Assembly (NCBI GenBank): GCA_003223455.1
Contig: QHVE01000029.1
Coordinates: 3,491 to 60,058, forward strand
Length of the DNA: 56,568 nt
Reading direction: 5' to 3'
Source of the DNA: Gemmatimonadota bacterium
GTDB taxonomy: Bacteria; Gemmatimonadota; Gemmatimonadetes; Gemmatimonadales; Gemmatimonadaceae
The position numbers and the translations under genes were made by a program. Each line of letters begins with the position of its first letter. The first letter of the stretch is position 1. The notes beneath the pieces are model-generated. The model had not been told where the DNA came from, searched no databases, and was given only the letters and a program-made list of their open reading frames with translations. Below, one piece after another: positions 1 to 7,286 of the stretch.

Positions 1-72
1 TACCGCAAGCTCATGGCGGCGCAGGCCCGGGACGAAGCCGCGAGGAAGGCGAGACGGGAGGGGCCGTCGTGA
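1..72 (+). CDS. C-terminal end of a small protein upstream of the atp genes
   Basis: Frame 1 is open from the window edge to a TGA at 70-72 and encodes only the last 23 residues, a charged Ala/Arg-rich tail. The GTG start of the next gene overlaps this stop (GTGA), so the two are translationally coupled. In many bacteria the gene before AtpI/AtpB is a small AtpZ-type membrane protein that helps ATP synthase assembly or Mg2+ supply; that identity is inferred only from position because the diagnostic part lies outside the window. Confidence 0.5.
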   Translation, partial: YRKLMAAQARDEAARKARREGPS

Positions 73-434
73 CCGAGCGAGGGCTGCGACGCGGGCTGGC
101 GTACTACGCGTTGGCGTGCGCCGTGGCGATCGGCGTCTCGGCGGGACTGTTCGTGCAGTACTACTCGGCGTCGCCCGACCGGCGGGCGGTGGCGACCAGC
201 GCGATCGTGGCGCTCGTGATCCAGCTCGTCGCGTTCGTCATTGCCCGCCGGATGTCCGACCGGGGCAACGCGATCGCTGGATGGGGGGTGGGGGCGCTGA
301 TCTGCTTCACCTCCCTCATTGCGTATGGATTCGTGTGTCGGGCGCTCGGGCTGCCGTCGAACGCAGCGCTGTTGAGCCTCGCGACCTTCTTCTTCTTGAC
401 CGAACTGATCGAACCGCCGCTGCTTACCGTATGA
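69..434 (+). CDS. AtpI-like ATP synthase subunit I / small membrane protein
   Basis: A 121-residue protein with about four hydrophobic segments (roughly residues 8-30, 42-60, 70-90 and 98-118) and little else, the size and topology of AtpI-type proteins that precede atpB and assist c-ring assembly. The start is GTG at 69, overlapping the upstream stop as GTGA; its own stop overlaps the atpB start as ATGA. Sequence conservation of AtpI is weak, so the call rests on topology and on its place immediately before atpB. It ends in a Glu-Pro-Pro motif after the last helix. Confidence 0.6.
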   Translation: MTERGLRRGLAYYALACAVAIGVSAGLFVQYYSASPDRRAVATSAIVALVIQLVAFVIARRMSDRGNAIAGWGVGALICFTSLIAYGFVCRALGLPSNAALLSLATFFFLTELIEPPLLTV

Positions 435-1378
435 AGACCGGCTCTCTCGTTTTCGCCCTGCTGCTCGCCGCCGCTCCGCTCGGAGCCCAGGAGCCCGCGC
501 CCCATGCGGCGACGCACGAAGCGTGTGGTGCGCACGATCCTGGCGACATCATCACGCCGCACATCACCGACTCGCACTGCCTCGAGGTGCCGGGCTTCCC
601 GAAGATCTGGGAGCCGCGCGAGGTCGAGTTGCCGCGCTGGGCGCCGATCCACATCGGCTCGCACGAGCTGGACATGTCGCCGACGAAGCACGTCGTCATG
701 CTCCTCGTCGCGGCAACGCTCGCCTGCCTGATCCTCATCGGAGCCGCGCGCGCGCAGGCGAGGCACACGGACGAGTCGGGGCACGCCAAGGGATTCGCCG
801 GCGGGATCGAGTCGATGGTGCTGTTCATCCGGCAGGAGGTCGCGCTTCCCAACCTCGGCCACCATGGCGAGGGCTACGCGCCCTTCATCCTCAGCCTCTT
901 CTTCTTCATCCTGCTCGCCAACCTGCTCGGTCTGATCCCGTACGGATCCACCGCGACCGGCAACATATCGGTGACGGCGACGCTGGCGATCATCACCTTC
1001 GTGGTCGTCGAGCTGGCCGGAATCCGCGCGCAGGGCATCGGCTACCTCAACACGATCTTCTACTGGAACAAGGATCTGCCGATGTGGATGCGGATCCCGA
1101 TGTTCGTCCTCATGACGCCGATCGAGATCGTCGGCAAGCTCACGAAGCCGTTCGCGCTCATGATCCGACTGTTCGCCAACATGACGGCCGGTCACATCGT
1201 CGTGCTGGCGCTCATCGGTCTGATCTTCGCCTTCAAGAGCTACCTGATCGGCACGGCTCCGCTCTTCATGGCGGTGGCGATCATGATGCTCGAGCTGTTC
1301 GTGGCGTTCCTGCAGGCGTTCATCTTTGCTCTCCTCTCCAGCGTCTTCATTGGACTGATCAGAGAGGGGGCGCACTAA
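431..1378 (+). CDS. atpB: F0F1 ATP synthase subunit a
   Basis: This 315-residue membrane protein forms the proton half-channels beside the c-ring. The essential stator arginine is Arg246 in the motif MIRLFANMTAGH, and the preceding helices (about 85-105, 150-170, 180-200) match the family. Residues 1-20 look like a cleavable signal peptide ending Ala-Gln, followed by a roughly 60-residue His- and Cys-containing segment before the first core helix; this extra N-terminus makes it longer than the E. coli protein. I chose ATG 431, which overlaps the AtpI-like stop as ATGA; longer in-frame extensions upstream merely read through that gene. Confidence 0.95.
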   Translation: MKTGSLVFALLLAAAPLGAQEPAPHAATHEACGAHDPGDIITPHITDSHCLEVPGFPKIWEPREVELPRWAPIHIGSHELDMSPTKHVVMLLVAATLACLILIGAARAQARHTDESGHAKGFAGGIESMVLFIRQEVALPNLGHHGEGYAPFILSLFFFILLANLLGLIPYGSTATGNISVTATLAIITFVVVELAGIRAQGIGYLNTIFYWNKDLPMWMRIPMFVLMTPIEIVGKLTKPFALMIRLFANMTAGHIVVLALIGLIFAFKSYLIGTAPLFMAVAIMMLELFVAFLQAFIFALLSSVFIGLIREGAH

Positions 1379-1379
1379 A

Positions 1380-1470
1380 CCGTCAAACGGTTTGACAGGG
1401 TGACGGCTCGTCAGCCGACTTCAAGACGCAGCGGCCTTACGAGGCCGGCCGTGAACCGTAAAACCGTCAA
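1380..1470 (+). repeat. Degenerate palindromic repeat, family A, between atpB and atpE
   Basis: The 257-base gap between atpB and atpE opens with GTCAAAC-g-GTTTGAC (1382-1396), then CGGCCT-tacg-AGGCCG (1432-1447), then a run of ACCGTAAAACCGTCAA type. The right part, GAGGCCGGCCGT followed by ACCGTAAAA, is shared with the better-preserved element at 3121-3210. Bases 1471-1622 show nothing I can name except a GGAG ribosome site at 1623-1626 for atpE. Confidence 0.65.
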
Positions 1471-1635
1471 GGCGACGCACAGGTTTTCCCGCGTGGATCT
1501 CGCTCTCCCACGCGCGACGTACCCGATCGAGCGATTGGGGAAGTCCGTTGAGACCCGGGTCTCGGTGACGGACGGCGGTGCGGTGAGGCCGCGGGGCGCT
1601 GATGTTCAACGAATGCACGATTGGAGATAAGCACC

Positions 1636-1911
1636 ATGACGATCCTTCCTATGCTCCAGGCGGCCGCTGATGCGGGCGTTGCGAGCCCACGCGGCCTGAT
1701 GGCCGTCGGCGCCGGACTCGGTGCCGGACTCGCCGTCATCGGCGCCGGTATCGGCATCGGCCGCATCGGCGGGCAGGCCGTCGAGGGTATGGCGCGCCAG
1801 CCGGAAGCGGCCGGCCGCATCCAGACGGCCGCGCTGATCTTCGCCGCGCTCATCGAGGGCGTCGCGCTGTTCGGCGCCGTCATCGCGTTCCAGATCCAGG
1901 GCAAGCTCTAA
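1636..1911 (+). CDS. atpE: F0F1 ATP synthase subunit c
   Basis: A 91-residue hairpin proteolipid: two hydrophobic helices (about 21-46 and 66-88) joined by the polar loop with ARQPE. The ion-binding carboxylate is Glu74 in ALIEGVALFG. The Gln plus Glu-Ser/Thr pattern of sodium-coupled rotors is not seen, so proton coupling is expected. Start ATG 1636 has GGAG 9 nt upstream; the TTG at 1621 is unlikely. The N-terminus is longer than in E. coli by about 15 residues. The gene is followed by a perfect palindrome. Confidence 0.96.
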   Translation: MTILPMLQAAADAGVASPRGLMAVGAGLGAGLAVIGAGIGIGRIGGQAVEGMARQPEAAGRIQTAALIFAALIEGVALFGAVIAFQIQGKL

Positions 1912-1922
1912 TTCAGTCGGTA

Positions 1923-1946
1923 CCCCGCCGACCCGGGTCGGCGGGG
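1923..1946 (+). terminator. Perfect 24-base palindrome between atpE and atpF
   Basis: CCCCGCCGACCC followed directly by GGGTCGGCGGGG forms a 12-bp perfect stem starting 11 bases after the atpE stop. No U-tract follows, so it is more likely a partial terminator or an mRNA-stabilising hairpin than a full stop. Such a structure could raise subunit c expression relative to b and delta, which fits the high c copy number; that role is inference. Confidence 0.6.
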
Positions 1947-1969
1947 GCCATTCATTCCACTCGATTCCG

Positions 1970-2557
1970 ATGCGTACCCTGCTTCGCTCGCTCGCACTCT
2001 CCGTCCTCCTCGCCGCGCCCGCGCTGGCGCAGGAAGAGGCGCCCAAGGCTGACCTGCTCTCGCCGAGCTACGGCCTGATGGCGTGGACGCTGATCATCTT
2101 CGTCGTACTCGCGATCATCCTCAGCCGGTTCGCCTTCGGCCCGATCACCGCGGCGGTTCGGGCGCGTGAGAAGGCGCTCGAGGAAGCGATCGCCGCCGCC
2201 AAGCGCGATCGCGAGGAGGCGGCGCGCCTGCTCGACCAGCATCGCGCCGCGCTCGACGCATCGCGCGGCGAGGCGCAGAAGCTCATCGCCGATGCGCGCG
2301 TGGCCGCAGAGCGCGTTCGCTCCGAGCTGGTGGAGCAGGCGCATGCCGAGCAGGCCACCGTGCTCGATCGCGCGCGGCAGGAGATCGAGAGCGAGAAGTC
2401 GCGCGCGATCGCGCAGCTTCGTCGTGAGGCGGTCGATCTCGCGATCGCCGGCGCCGGCAAGGTGATCGACCGGAATCTCGATCAGGCCGCGAACCGGCAG
2501 CTCGTCGAGAGCTTCCTCGCGAGCGTGACGCCGGCCGCCGTCTCGTCGAGCCGCTGA
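1970..2557 (+). CDS. atpF: F0F1 ATP synthase subunit b
   Basis: A 195-residue peripheral stalk protein. Residues 1-20 look like a signal peptide (MRTLLRS..., ending ALAQ), then a membrane helix at about 37-57, then a long Ala/Arg/Glu heptad-rich coiled coil to about residue 170 with the usual VDLAIAGAGKVI segment that contacts delta. A cleavable signal peptide on subunit b is atypical for E. coli-like enzymes and parallels the one on subunit a here. No clear Shine-Dalgarno precedes ATG 1970. The stop is 2 bases before atpH. Confidence 0.93.
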   Translation: MRTLLRSLALSVLLAAPALAQEEAPKADLLSPSYGLMAWTLIIFVVLAIILSRFAFGPITAAVRAREKALEEAIAAAKRDREEAARLLDQHRAALDASRGEAQKLIADARVAAERVRSELVEQAHAEQATVLDRARQEIESEKSRAIAQLRREAVDLAIAGAGKVIDRNLDQAANRQLVESFLASVTPAAVSSSR

Positions 2558-2559
2558 CG

Positions 2560-3102
2560 ATGCGCGACACGACGATCGCGCGGAACTACGCCGAGACGCT
2601 GCTCGTCCTCGCGACGCGCGCGAAGGATCTGCGCGGCTGGGGGAAGATGCTGACGGACGTCGCGACGGCGATGCGCGAGCAGCCCGCGCTCCGGCTCTTC
2701 CTCGAGTCGCCTCGCGTCTCGACGGCGAAGAAGAGCGAGGTGATCGGCAAGGCGTTCACGGATCGGATGCCGCGTCTCATGCTGCGGTTCATCCAGCAGC
2801 TGATCCTGAACCGTCGTCAGATGTTGATTCCCGCGATCGCCGAGGAGTATCTCAACCTCGTCGACGAGGCCGAAGGCCGCATCCATGCACGCGTGACGGT
2901 GGCGAAGGAGACCGACGATGCCGACCGCGACGCCATTGCGGCTCATCTGTCGCGCATGTTCGGCAAGGAAGTCGTGCCGCATCTCACCGTCGACCCGTCG
3001 ATCATGGGCGGCGTGGTGATCCACGTGGGCGACACGGTGCTGGACGGCTCGGTGCGGAAGCGTCTGGCGTCGCTGCGGAGGAGGATGTTGCGGGGCGCTT
3101 AA
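2560..3102 (+). CDS. atpH: F0F1 ATP synthase subunit delta
   Basis: A 180-residue OSCP/delta family protein that links the b stalk to F1. It opens with the characteristic IARNYAETL, has an all-helical N-terminal domain to about residue 105 and the C-terminal block ending in DPSIMGGVVIHVGDTVLDGSV, a strong family signature. In most bacteria atpA, atpG, atpD and atpC follow; here the next gene is an unrelated convergent one, so the F1 genes must lie elsewhere. The operon end coincides with the family A hairpin repeat. Confidence 0.95.
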   Translation: MRDTTIARNYAETLLVLATRAKDLRGWGKMLTDVATAMREQPALRLFLESPRVSTAKKSEVIGKAFTDRMPRLMLRFIQQLILNRRQMLIPAIAEEYLNLVDEAEGRIHARVTVAKETDDADRDAIAAHLSRMFGKEVVPHLTVDPSIMGGVVIHVGDTVLDGSVRKRLASLRRRMLRGA

Positions 3103-3120
3103 CGCTCGCGGTACGTCGGT

Positions 3121-3210
3121 TTTTACGGTTTGACGGTTTAACGGTTTTACGGCCGGCCTCGGGACGCAGGAGCTCCCCGAGGCCGGCCGTTTGACCGTCA
3201 AACCGTAAAA
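3121..3210 (+). repeat. Inverted repeat, family A, at the end of the atp cluster
   Basis: Two nested perfect stems: 3121-3136 pairs with 3195-3210 (16 bp, TTTTACGGTTTGACGG and its complement) and 3149-3163 pairs with 3176-3190 (15 bp, ending CGGCCTCGGG), around a 12-base loop. The outer arm is built from short tandem ACGGTTT units. It lies between two convergent genes (atpH stop 3102, minus-strand stop 3223) and may also act as a bidirectional terminator. A degenerate copy lies at 1380-1470. Confidence 0.8.
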
Positions 3211-3222
3211 GCGTTTGATCGA

Positions 3223-4617
3223 TTACCGCGCCGCAGGCGCCGCCCCACTCCCATACGTGACCCGGTAGATCCTCCCCCCCGCGTCGTCCGTCACGAACAG
3301 CGCGCCGTCGGGAGCCTGGGCCAGGCCGGTCGGGCGATGCTTGGCGGTGCCGGGCTGGATCGTCGAATCGGGAAGCGCCGCGAAGCCGCTGGCGAACGTC
3401 TCGTAGTCGCCGGAGGTGGCGCCGTTCGTCAGCGGCTGAAACACGACGCGGTAGCCCGCCTGCGGCTCCGGCGCGCGGTTCCACGAGCCATGGAACGCGA
3501 TGAACGCGCCGCTCCGATAGCGCTCCGGAAACGCGGTTCCCGTATAGAAGAGGAGCGACATCGGCGCCCAGTGTCCGGGGAAGACGGCCACGGGCCCTTT
3601 CTTCGAGGCGCAGCGATCGGTCTTCTTGCCGTCGCCGCCGTACTCCGGCGCATCGACCAGCTTCTTCTCATCGACGGCGTAGTAGCAGTAGGGCCAGCCG
3701 AAGTCGTCGCCCTGGTTCACCTGCATCAGCTCCTCGGCCGGGTTCTCCGCCGAGTACTTGGTGGTCGGGAAGATCTTCGGCCAGTTCTGGTTCAGCTGGT
3801 CGCGGCCGTGCTGCGTCGAGTAGACCTTGCCGTCCGGCGCGACGGCGATTCCCATCCCGTTGCGGATGCCGGTGGCGAAGCGAGCCTTCGCGGAAAAGAC
3901 CTGGCCGGTCTTGTTCGCGTCGTACTTCCACATGCCGGCGCGGGTCTCGAGCTCGGTGCATGGGTCGACGCCCGGAGACTCGTTGGCGCGATCCTTCTGC
4001 TGGCAGCTGTTCGTCTTCGAGCCGACGTTGAGGTAGAGGGCGCCGTCGCCGCCGATGGCGATGTTGCGGGCGCGGTGTCCGCCGCTCAGCGGGATGCCGC
4101 TCACGACGACCTCGCGCTTGCCCTCGGGTGCGAGCGCCGAGTCGCTGCGCGCGTAGCGCACGATCTGCTTTCCTTCGTCGACGTAAAGGAAGCCGTTGGC
4201 GAGCGCCACGCCCGTGTTGCCGATCGAGCCGATGCGCTTGACGATGTCGGCGCGGCCATCGTGGTTGGTGTCGCGCAGGGCGACGAACGACGCCGGCGGC
4301 GGCGCACCCTTGTCGGCGCCGGAGATCTGCTTCTCGGTGGAAGGCTGCGTCCCCTCGAGCGTGACGTAGACGTCGCCATTCGATGCGACGGCGACATGTC
4401 GTGCGTGCGTGATGCTGTCGGCGAATATCGTGGCGCAGAATCCGGCCGGCAGGGTGAGCTGCGCGGTGCCGGTGGTGCAGGCCGGCGGCGTCGCCGCGGC
4501 GCTGGACGCGCTCACGGTGTCGGGACGCTTCGCTCCCGAGTCGCCGCCGCTGCAGGCGGCAAGGAGAAGCCCGGCGGCGCAGCCGAGCGTGAGGCGAATG
4601 GTCGAGCTGTCGTGCAC
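3223..4617 (-). CDS. PQQ-type sugar (sorbosone) dehydrogenase-like beta-propeller lipoprotein
   Basis: A 464-residue lipoprotein: from GTG 4617 a hydrophobic segment leads to the lipobox LAAC, then a Ser/Ala-rich linker, then a six-bladed propeller of the soluble glucose/sorbosone dehydrogenase fold. Blade signatures such as ARHVAVASNGDVYV, GLAQAPDGALFVTDD and the DFGWPYCYY block are visible. The substrate is unknown; aldose or sorbosone oxidation with PQQ is the family expectation, with electrons passed to a periplasmic acceptor. GTG 4617 is preferred over the upstream ATG because AGGA lies about 8 nt before it. The upstream gap (4618-4846) holds only a small hairpin, CGCGTCG-cgc-CGACGCG at 4747-4763. 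Confidence 0.8.
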   Translation of the reverse strand: MHDSSTIRLTLGCAAGLLLAACSGGDSGAKRPDTVSASSAAATPPACTTGTAQLTLPAGFCATIFADSITHARHVAVASNGDVYVTLEGTQPSTEKQISGADKGAPPPASFVALRDTNHDGRADIVKRIGSIGNTGVALANGFLYVDEGKQIVRYARSDSALAPEGKREVVVSGIPLSGGHRARNIAIGGDGALYLNVGSKTNSCQQKDRANESPGVDPCTELETRAGMWKYDANKTGQVFSAKARFATGIRNGMGIAVAPDGKVYSTQHGRDQLNQNWPKIFPTTKYSAENPAEELMQVNQGDDFGWPYCYYAVDEKKLVDAPEYGGDGKKTDRCASKKGPVAVFPGHWAPMSLLFYTGTAFPERYRSGAFIAFHGSWNRAPEPQAGYRVVFQPLTNGATSGDYETFASGFAALPDSTIQPGTAKHRPTGLAQAPDGALFVTDDAGGRIYRVTYGSGAAPAAR

Positions 4618-4846
4618 TGTGTTTTCCTGTGTGGGGGTGGCGGTCCGAGCGGCAAGAAGCTCGCCCGAGGAAAGCTGCATTCCGTACTGCCGCCTCGTTC
4701 GCGTCGAGAATGGCAGACGGCCGGACCATCAGCAAGGCAGGGGTGCCGCGTCGCGCCGACGCGAATGATATTGGGGCACCGAATACGCCCTGCCCGGTGC
4801 GCTCTTTGCACGCGCATCGATCACTCGTCTCCCCCAGACCTACGTC

Positions 4847-5224
4847 ATGAGCGGTCGCACCCCGGTACGCACCGTCCCCAAGCCGTGGGGACACGAGACC
4901 ATCTGGGCCTCGAACGACCTGTACGTCGGCAAGATCCTGCACGTGAACGCGGGACAGTCGCTCTCCGTGCAGTACCACAATGTGAAGGACGAGACCGTCT
5001 ACCTCCTCAACGGAGAGATGAAGTACTGGGTGCAGGTGGAGGGCAGCGAGGAGCTGCAGGACATGCGGTTGAAGACGGGAGAGGCTTTCCGGATCACGCC
5101 GGGAACCATCCACTACATCGAGGCCGTCACCGACTGCGACGTGCTGGAAGCGAGCACGCCGCACCTCGACGACGTCGTCCGCCTCAAGGACCGCTACGGA
5201 CGCGAGGGAACGAGCGCACCATGA
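4847..5224 (+). CDS. Cupin protein related to mannose-6-phosphate isomerase type II
   Basis: A 125-residue single cupin domain resembling the C-terminal half of ManC/AlgA-type bifunctional enzymes. It has PWGHETIWA at the start, the first cupin motif in GQSLSVQYHNVKDETVYLLNGE and the second around GTIHYIEA. Expected role: sugar-phosphate isomerisation or a sugar-nucleotide-related metal-dependent step. The stop overlaps the next ATG as ATGA, so it is coupled to the nucleotidyltransferase, which supplies the other half of the ManC-type pair. The exact substrate (mannose-6-P or another) is not visible. Confidence 0.8.
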   Translation: MSGRTPVRTVPKPWGHETIWASNDLYVGKILHVNAGQSLSVQYHNVKDETVYLLNGEMKYWVQVEGSEELQDMRLKTGEAFRITPGTIHYIEAVTDCDVLEASTPHLDDVVRLKDRYGREGTSAP

Positions 5225-6207
5225 AAGTCATCATCCCGCTGGCCGGCAAAGGCACGCGCCTCCGGCCGCACACGCATCTGGTACCGAAGCCGATGCTCAA
5301 GATCGCCGGCAAGCCGGTGATGGCGTACATCCTCGAGGATCTGGAGCGACTCGGCGGCGTCGAGCAGGTCATCTACGTGACCGGCCACCTCAAGGAGAAG
5401 GTGGAGCAGTACGCGCGGACACAGTTCAAGCTCCCCGCCGCGTTCGTCGAGCAGACGGTGCAGGATGGCACGGCCGGCGCCGTGAAGCTCGCCGAGCCGT
5501 TCGTCGATCAGGACGTGTTGATCATCTTCGTCGACACGATCTTCGAGACGGATCTTTCGGTGATCAAGAAGACGGACGCCGACGGGATCATCTGGGTGAA
5601 GGAGGTCGAGGACTACAAGCGCTTCGGCGTCGTCGTCACCGACAAGGACGGCAACATGACGAAGATCGTCGAGAAGCCGGACACGCCGATCTCGAAGCGG
5701 GCGAACATCGGCCTGTACTACGTGAAGAACTGGAAGCTGCTCTACGAGGGGATCGACTGGACGCTGAAGCAGCCGAAGAACAAGGGCGAGTACTATCTGA
5801 CCGACGCCTTCCAGTACATGATCGACAAGGGCGCCAAGATCAAGGTGATCGACGTCGAGGGTTGGTACGACGCCGGCAAGCTCGACACCCTGCTCGAGAC
5901 GAACAAGATCGTGCTGGAAAAGGGCGCCGCGCGGCGTCCGAAGAACGTCGAGGCGAGCGTGACGATTCATGATCCCGTGTACGTCGAGGACGACGTGATG
6001 CTGTCGAACGCGACGATCGGCCCGAACGTGACGCTGGGGAAGGGGAGCAGGGTCGAGAGCTCGACACTCACCGACACGATCGTCGGATCGAAGTGCACGA
6101 TCAAGCATTCGACCCTGCACAATTCCCTCATCGGCGACGACGTGGTGATCGAAGGGCTGCGGGGAGAGCTCACCGTCTCGGATCACTCGGAGATCCGCGG
6201 ATCGTAA
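5221..6207 (+). CDS. Sugar-1-phosphate nucleotidyltransferase with left-handed beta-helix tail
   Basis: A 328-residue NDP-sugar pyrophosphorylase of the RmlA/GlmU-N/ManC superfamily. The nucleotide-binding signature KVIIPLAGKGTRLRPHT opens the protein and VPKPMLKIAGKP follows; the metal Asp is in IIFVDTIF. After about residue 240 come hexapeptide-like turns (VTIHDPVYVEDDVMLSN..., ATIGPNVTLGKGS) forming a short left-handed beta-helix. It transfers a nucleotide to a sugar-1-phosphate for surface polysaccharide precursors. Sequence alone does not settle dTTP-glucose against GTP-mannose, though the coupled PMI-type cupin favours a mannose route. A strong terminator follows. Confidence 0.85.
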   Translation: MKVIIPLAGKGTRLRPHTHLVPKPMLKIAGKPVMAYILEDLERLGGVEQVIYVTGHLKEKVEQYARTQFKLPAAFVEQTVQDGTAGAVKLAEPFVDQDVLIIFVDTIFETDLSVIKKTDADGIIWVKEVEDYKRFGVVVTDKDGNMTKIVEKPDTPISKRANIGLYYVKNWKLLYEGIDWTLKQPKNKGEYYLTDAFQYMIDKGAKIKVIDVEGWYDAGKLDTLLETNKIVLEKGAARRPKNVEASVTIHDPVYVEDDVMLSNATIGPNVTLGKGSRVESSTLTDTIVGSKCTIKHSTLHNSLIGDDVVIEGLRGELTVSDHSEIRGS

Positions 6208-6224
6208 GCTGTCGCTGTGCCAGG

Positions 6225-6254
6225 GCCCGCCCGGAGGTCGACCTCCGGGCGGGC
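6225..6254 (+). terminator. Perfect 30-base palindromic hairpin after the nucleotidyltransferase
   Basis: GCCCGCCCGGAGGTC is followed immediately by its exact reverse complement, giving a 15-bp perfect stem 17 bases after the stop codon, then a T-rich TTCATCATTT stretch. It fits an intrinsic terminator separating the sugar genes from the ECF42-type promoter just downstream. Confidence 0.75.
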
Positions 6255-6282
6255 TTCATCATTTGGGGCAGCACGCGTCGGA

Positions 6283-6311
6283 TGTCGATTTTCCCTCGGG
6301 ACGCTCGACGT
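6283..6311 (+). promoter_or_regulatory. ECF42-type promoter of the first YCII gene
   Basis: TGTCGA at 6283-6288 and CGACGT at 6306-6311, with 17 nt between TGTCGA and CGAC, 44 nt before the start at 6355. ECF42 sigma factors are described as recognising TGTCGA at -35 and a CGA(T/C) box at -10 before DGPF genes. The same layout recurs at 7793-7821 before the second YCII gene, and an ECF42 gene lies at 9187. Confidence 0.75.
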
Positions 6312-6354
6312 CTGGGTGAGGGTCGCTACCAACCACACACAGGGAGTTCGTCGC

Positions 6355-6783
6355 ATGCGATTCATGATCATCCGGAAGGCGGACCCGCAGACCGAGGCGT
6401 GGGCGAAGCCGAGCCAGGCACTGGTGGACGCGATGATGGCTTACAACGAGGAGATGATCCGGGCGGGGGTCATGCTGGGCGGTGACGGCCTGAAACCGTC
6501 GTCGCGGGGCCATCGGATCAAATTCTCGAAGGGAAAGCCCAAGGTGACCGACGGACCATTCGCCGAGACCAAGGAGCTCGTGGCTGGATTCACGATCATT
6601 CAGGTCGGCTCCCGTGGGGAGGCGCTGAAGTGGGTAGAGCGGTGGCCAATCGAGGATGGTGATGGCGAGGTGGAGCTCGAGCTCCGAGAGCTCTACGAAG
6701 CCGACGATTTCGGGGAGCAGTTCACCCCCGCAATCGAGCGGCAGGGAGAGCTGTTGCGGGAGCGGCAGAATTCTGCGCGCTAG
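6355..6783 (+). CDS. YCII/DGPF family protein, copy 1
   Basis: A 142-residue YCII-related protein with the family hallmark DGPFAETKELVAGF near residue 65 and the usual opening MRFMIIRKAD. The biochemical role of this family is not established; the fold resembles small dehydratase or antibiotic-synthesis-related ferredoxin-like proteins, and the genes are strongly linked to ECF42 sigma factors. The start ATG 6355 has GGGAG 8 nt upstream. It shares an almost identical promoter and about the same length with the copy at 7901. A strong hairpin terminator follows. Confidence 0.85.
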   Translation: MRFMIIRKADPQTEAWAKPSQALVDAMMAYNEEMIRAGVMLGGDGLKPSSRGHRIKFSKGKPKVTDGPFAETKELVAGFTIIQVGSRGEALKWVERWPIEDGDGEVELELRELYEADDFGEQFTPAIERQGELLRERQNSAR

Positions 6784-6794
6784 CTGAACGCTCA

Positions 6795-6827
6795 GGGGCC
6801 GGCGTCAGTGGGCTTGACGCCGGCCCC
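6795..6827 (+). terminator. Hairpin terminator after YCII copy 1
   Basis: GGGGCCGGCGTCA (6795-6807) pairs perfectly with TGACGCCGGCCCC (6815-6827) around a 7-base loop, 12 bases after the stop, followed by a short T-rich stretch. It separates the ECF42-driven gene from the ArsR-type regulator. Confidence 0.75.
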
Positions 6828-6855
6828 CGGCCATTGTATTTAACATATGCGATAA

Positions 6856-6871
6856 TTAACCCATCGGTTAA
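6856..6871 (+). promoter_or_regulatory. Palindromic operator TTAACC-N4-GGTTAA before the ArsR gene
   Basis: A perfect 6-4-6 inverted repeat lies in an AT-rich island (6832-6873) that contrasts with the GC-rich surroundings, ending 4 bases before the ArsR start. The adjoining GATAAT at 6851-6856 could be a -10 element. Placement over the promoter fits autorepression by the ArsR-type protein; binding itself is inferred. No Shine-Dalgarno is visible, so the message may be leaderless or nearly so. Confidence 0.65.
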
Positions 6872-6875
6872 CCAC

Positions 6876-7232
6876 ATGCCCGACCGTCTCAGCACGACGC
6901 TCTCCGCCCTCGCCGACCCGACCCGGCGTGCGATCCTCGCGCGCCTCGCCACTGGCGAGGCGACGGTGAACCAGCTCGCCGAGCCGTTCGACATCAGCCT
7001 CCCCGCCGTCTCGCGTCACCTCAAGGTCCTCCAGAAGGCCGGTCTGATCGCGCAGGGTCGCGAAGCGCAATGGCGGCCCTGCCGCATCACGCCAGCACCA
7101 CTCGAGGAAGTCTCCGATTGGGTGGAGGCGTATCGCGAGCTGTGGGAGCGCCGACTCGACCGGCTGGAGAGCTATCTGGACAAGCTGCAAGAGAAGAAGA
7201 AGCCGGCATCGCGACGTCGGCGGTCGACCTGA
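6876..7232 (+). CDS. ArsR-family winged-helix repressor
   Basis: A 118-residue ArsR/SmtB-fold regulator: LSALADPTRRAILARLATGEATVNQLAEPF, then the recognition helix region ISLPAVSRHLKVLQKAGLI, then the wing with REAQWRPCRI. The metal-binding ELCVCDL motif of true metal sensors is absent, so this belongs to the non-metal group usually paired with SRPBCC/AHSA1 genes. ATG 6876 is chosen over a TTG at 6834 because the latter would place the operator inside the gene. The tail is Lys/Arg-rich. It is followed after 54 bases by the SRPBCC gene, probably its co-transcribed partner. Confidence 0.88.
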   Translation: MPDRLSTTLSALADPTRRAILARLATGEATVNQLAEPFDISLPAVSRHLKVLQKAGLIAQGREAQWRPCRITPAPLEEVSDWVEAYRELWERRLDRLESYLDKLQEKKKPASRRRRST

Positions 7233-7286
7233 CCTCCGCGTCCCGCGCTTTCACAACCCCGTCGTTACACCACCAGGAGAGGAGCC

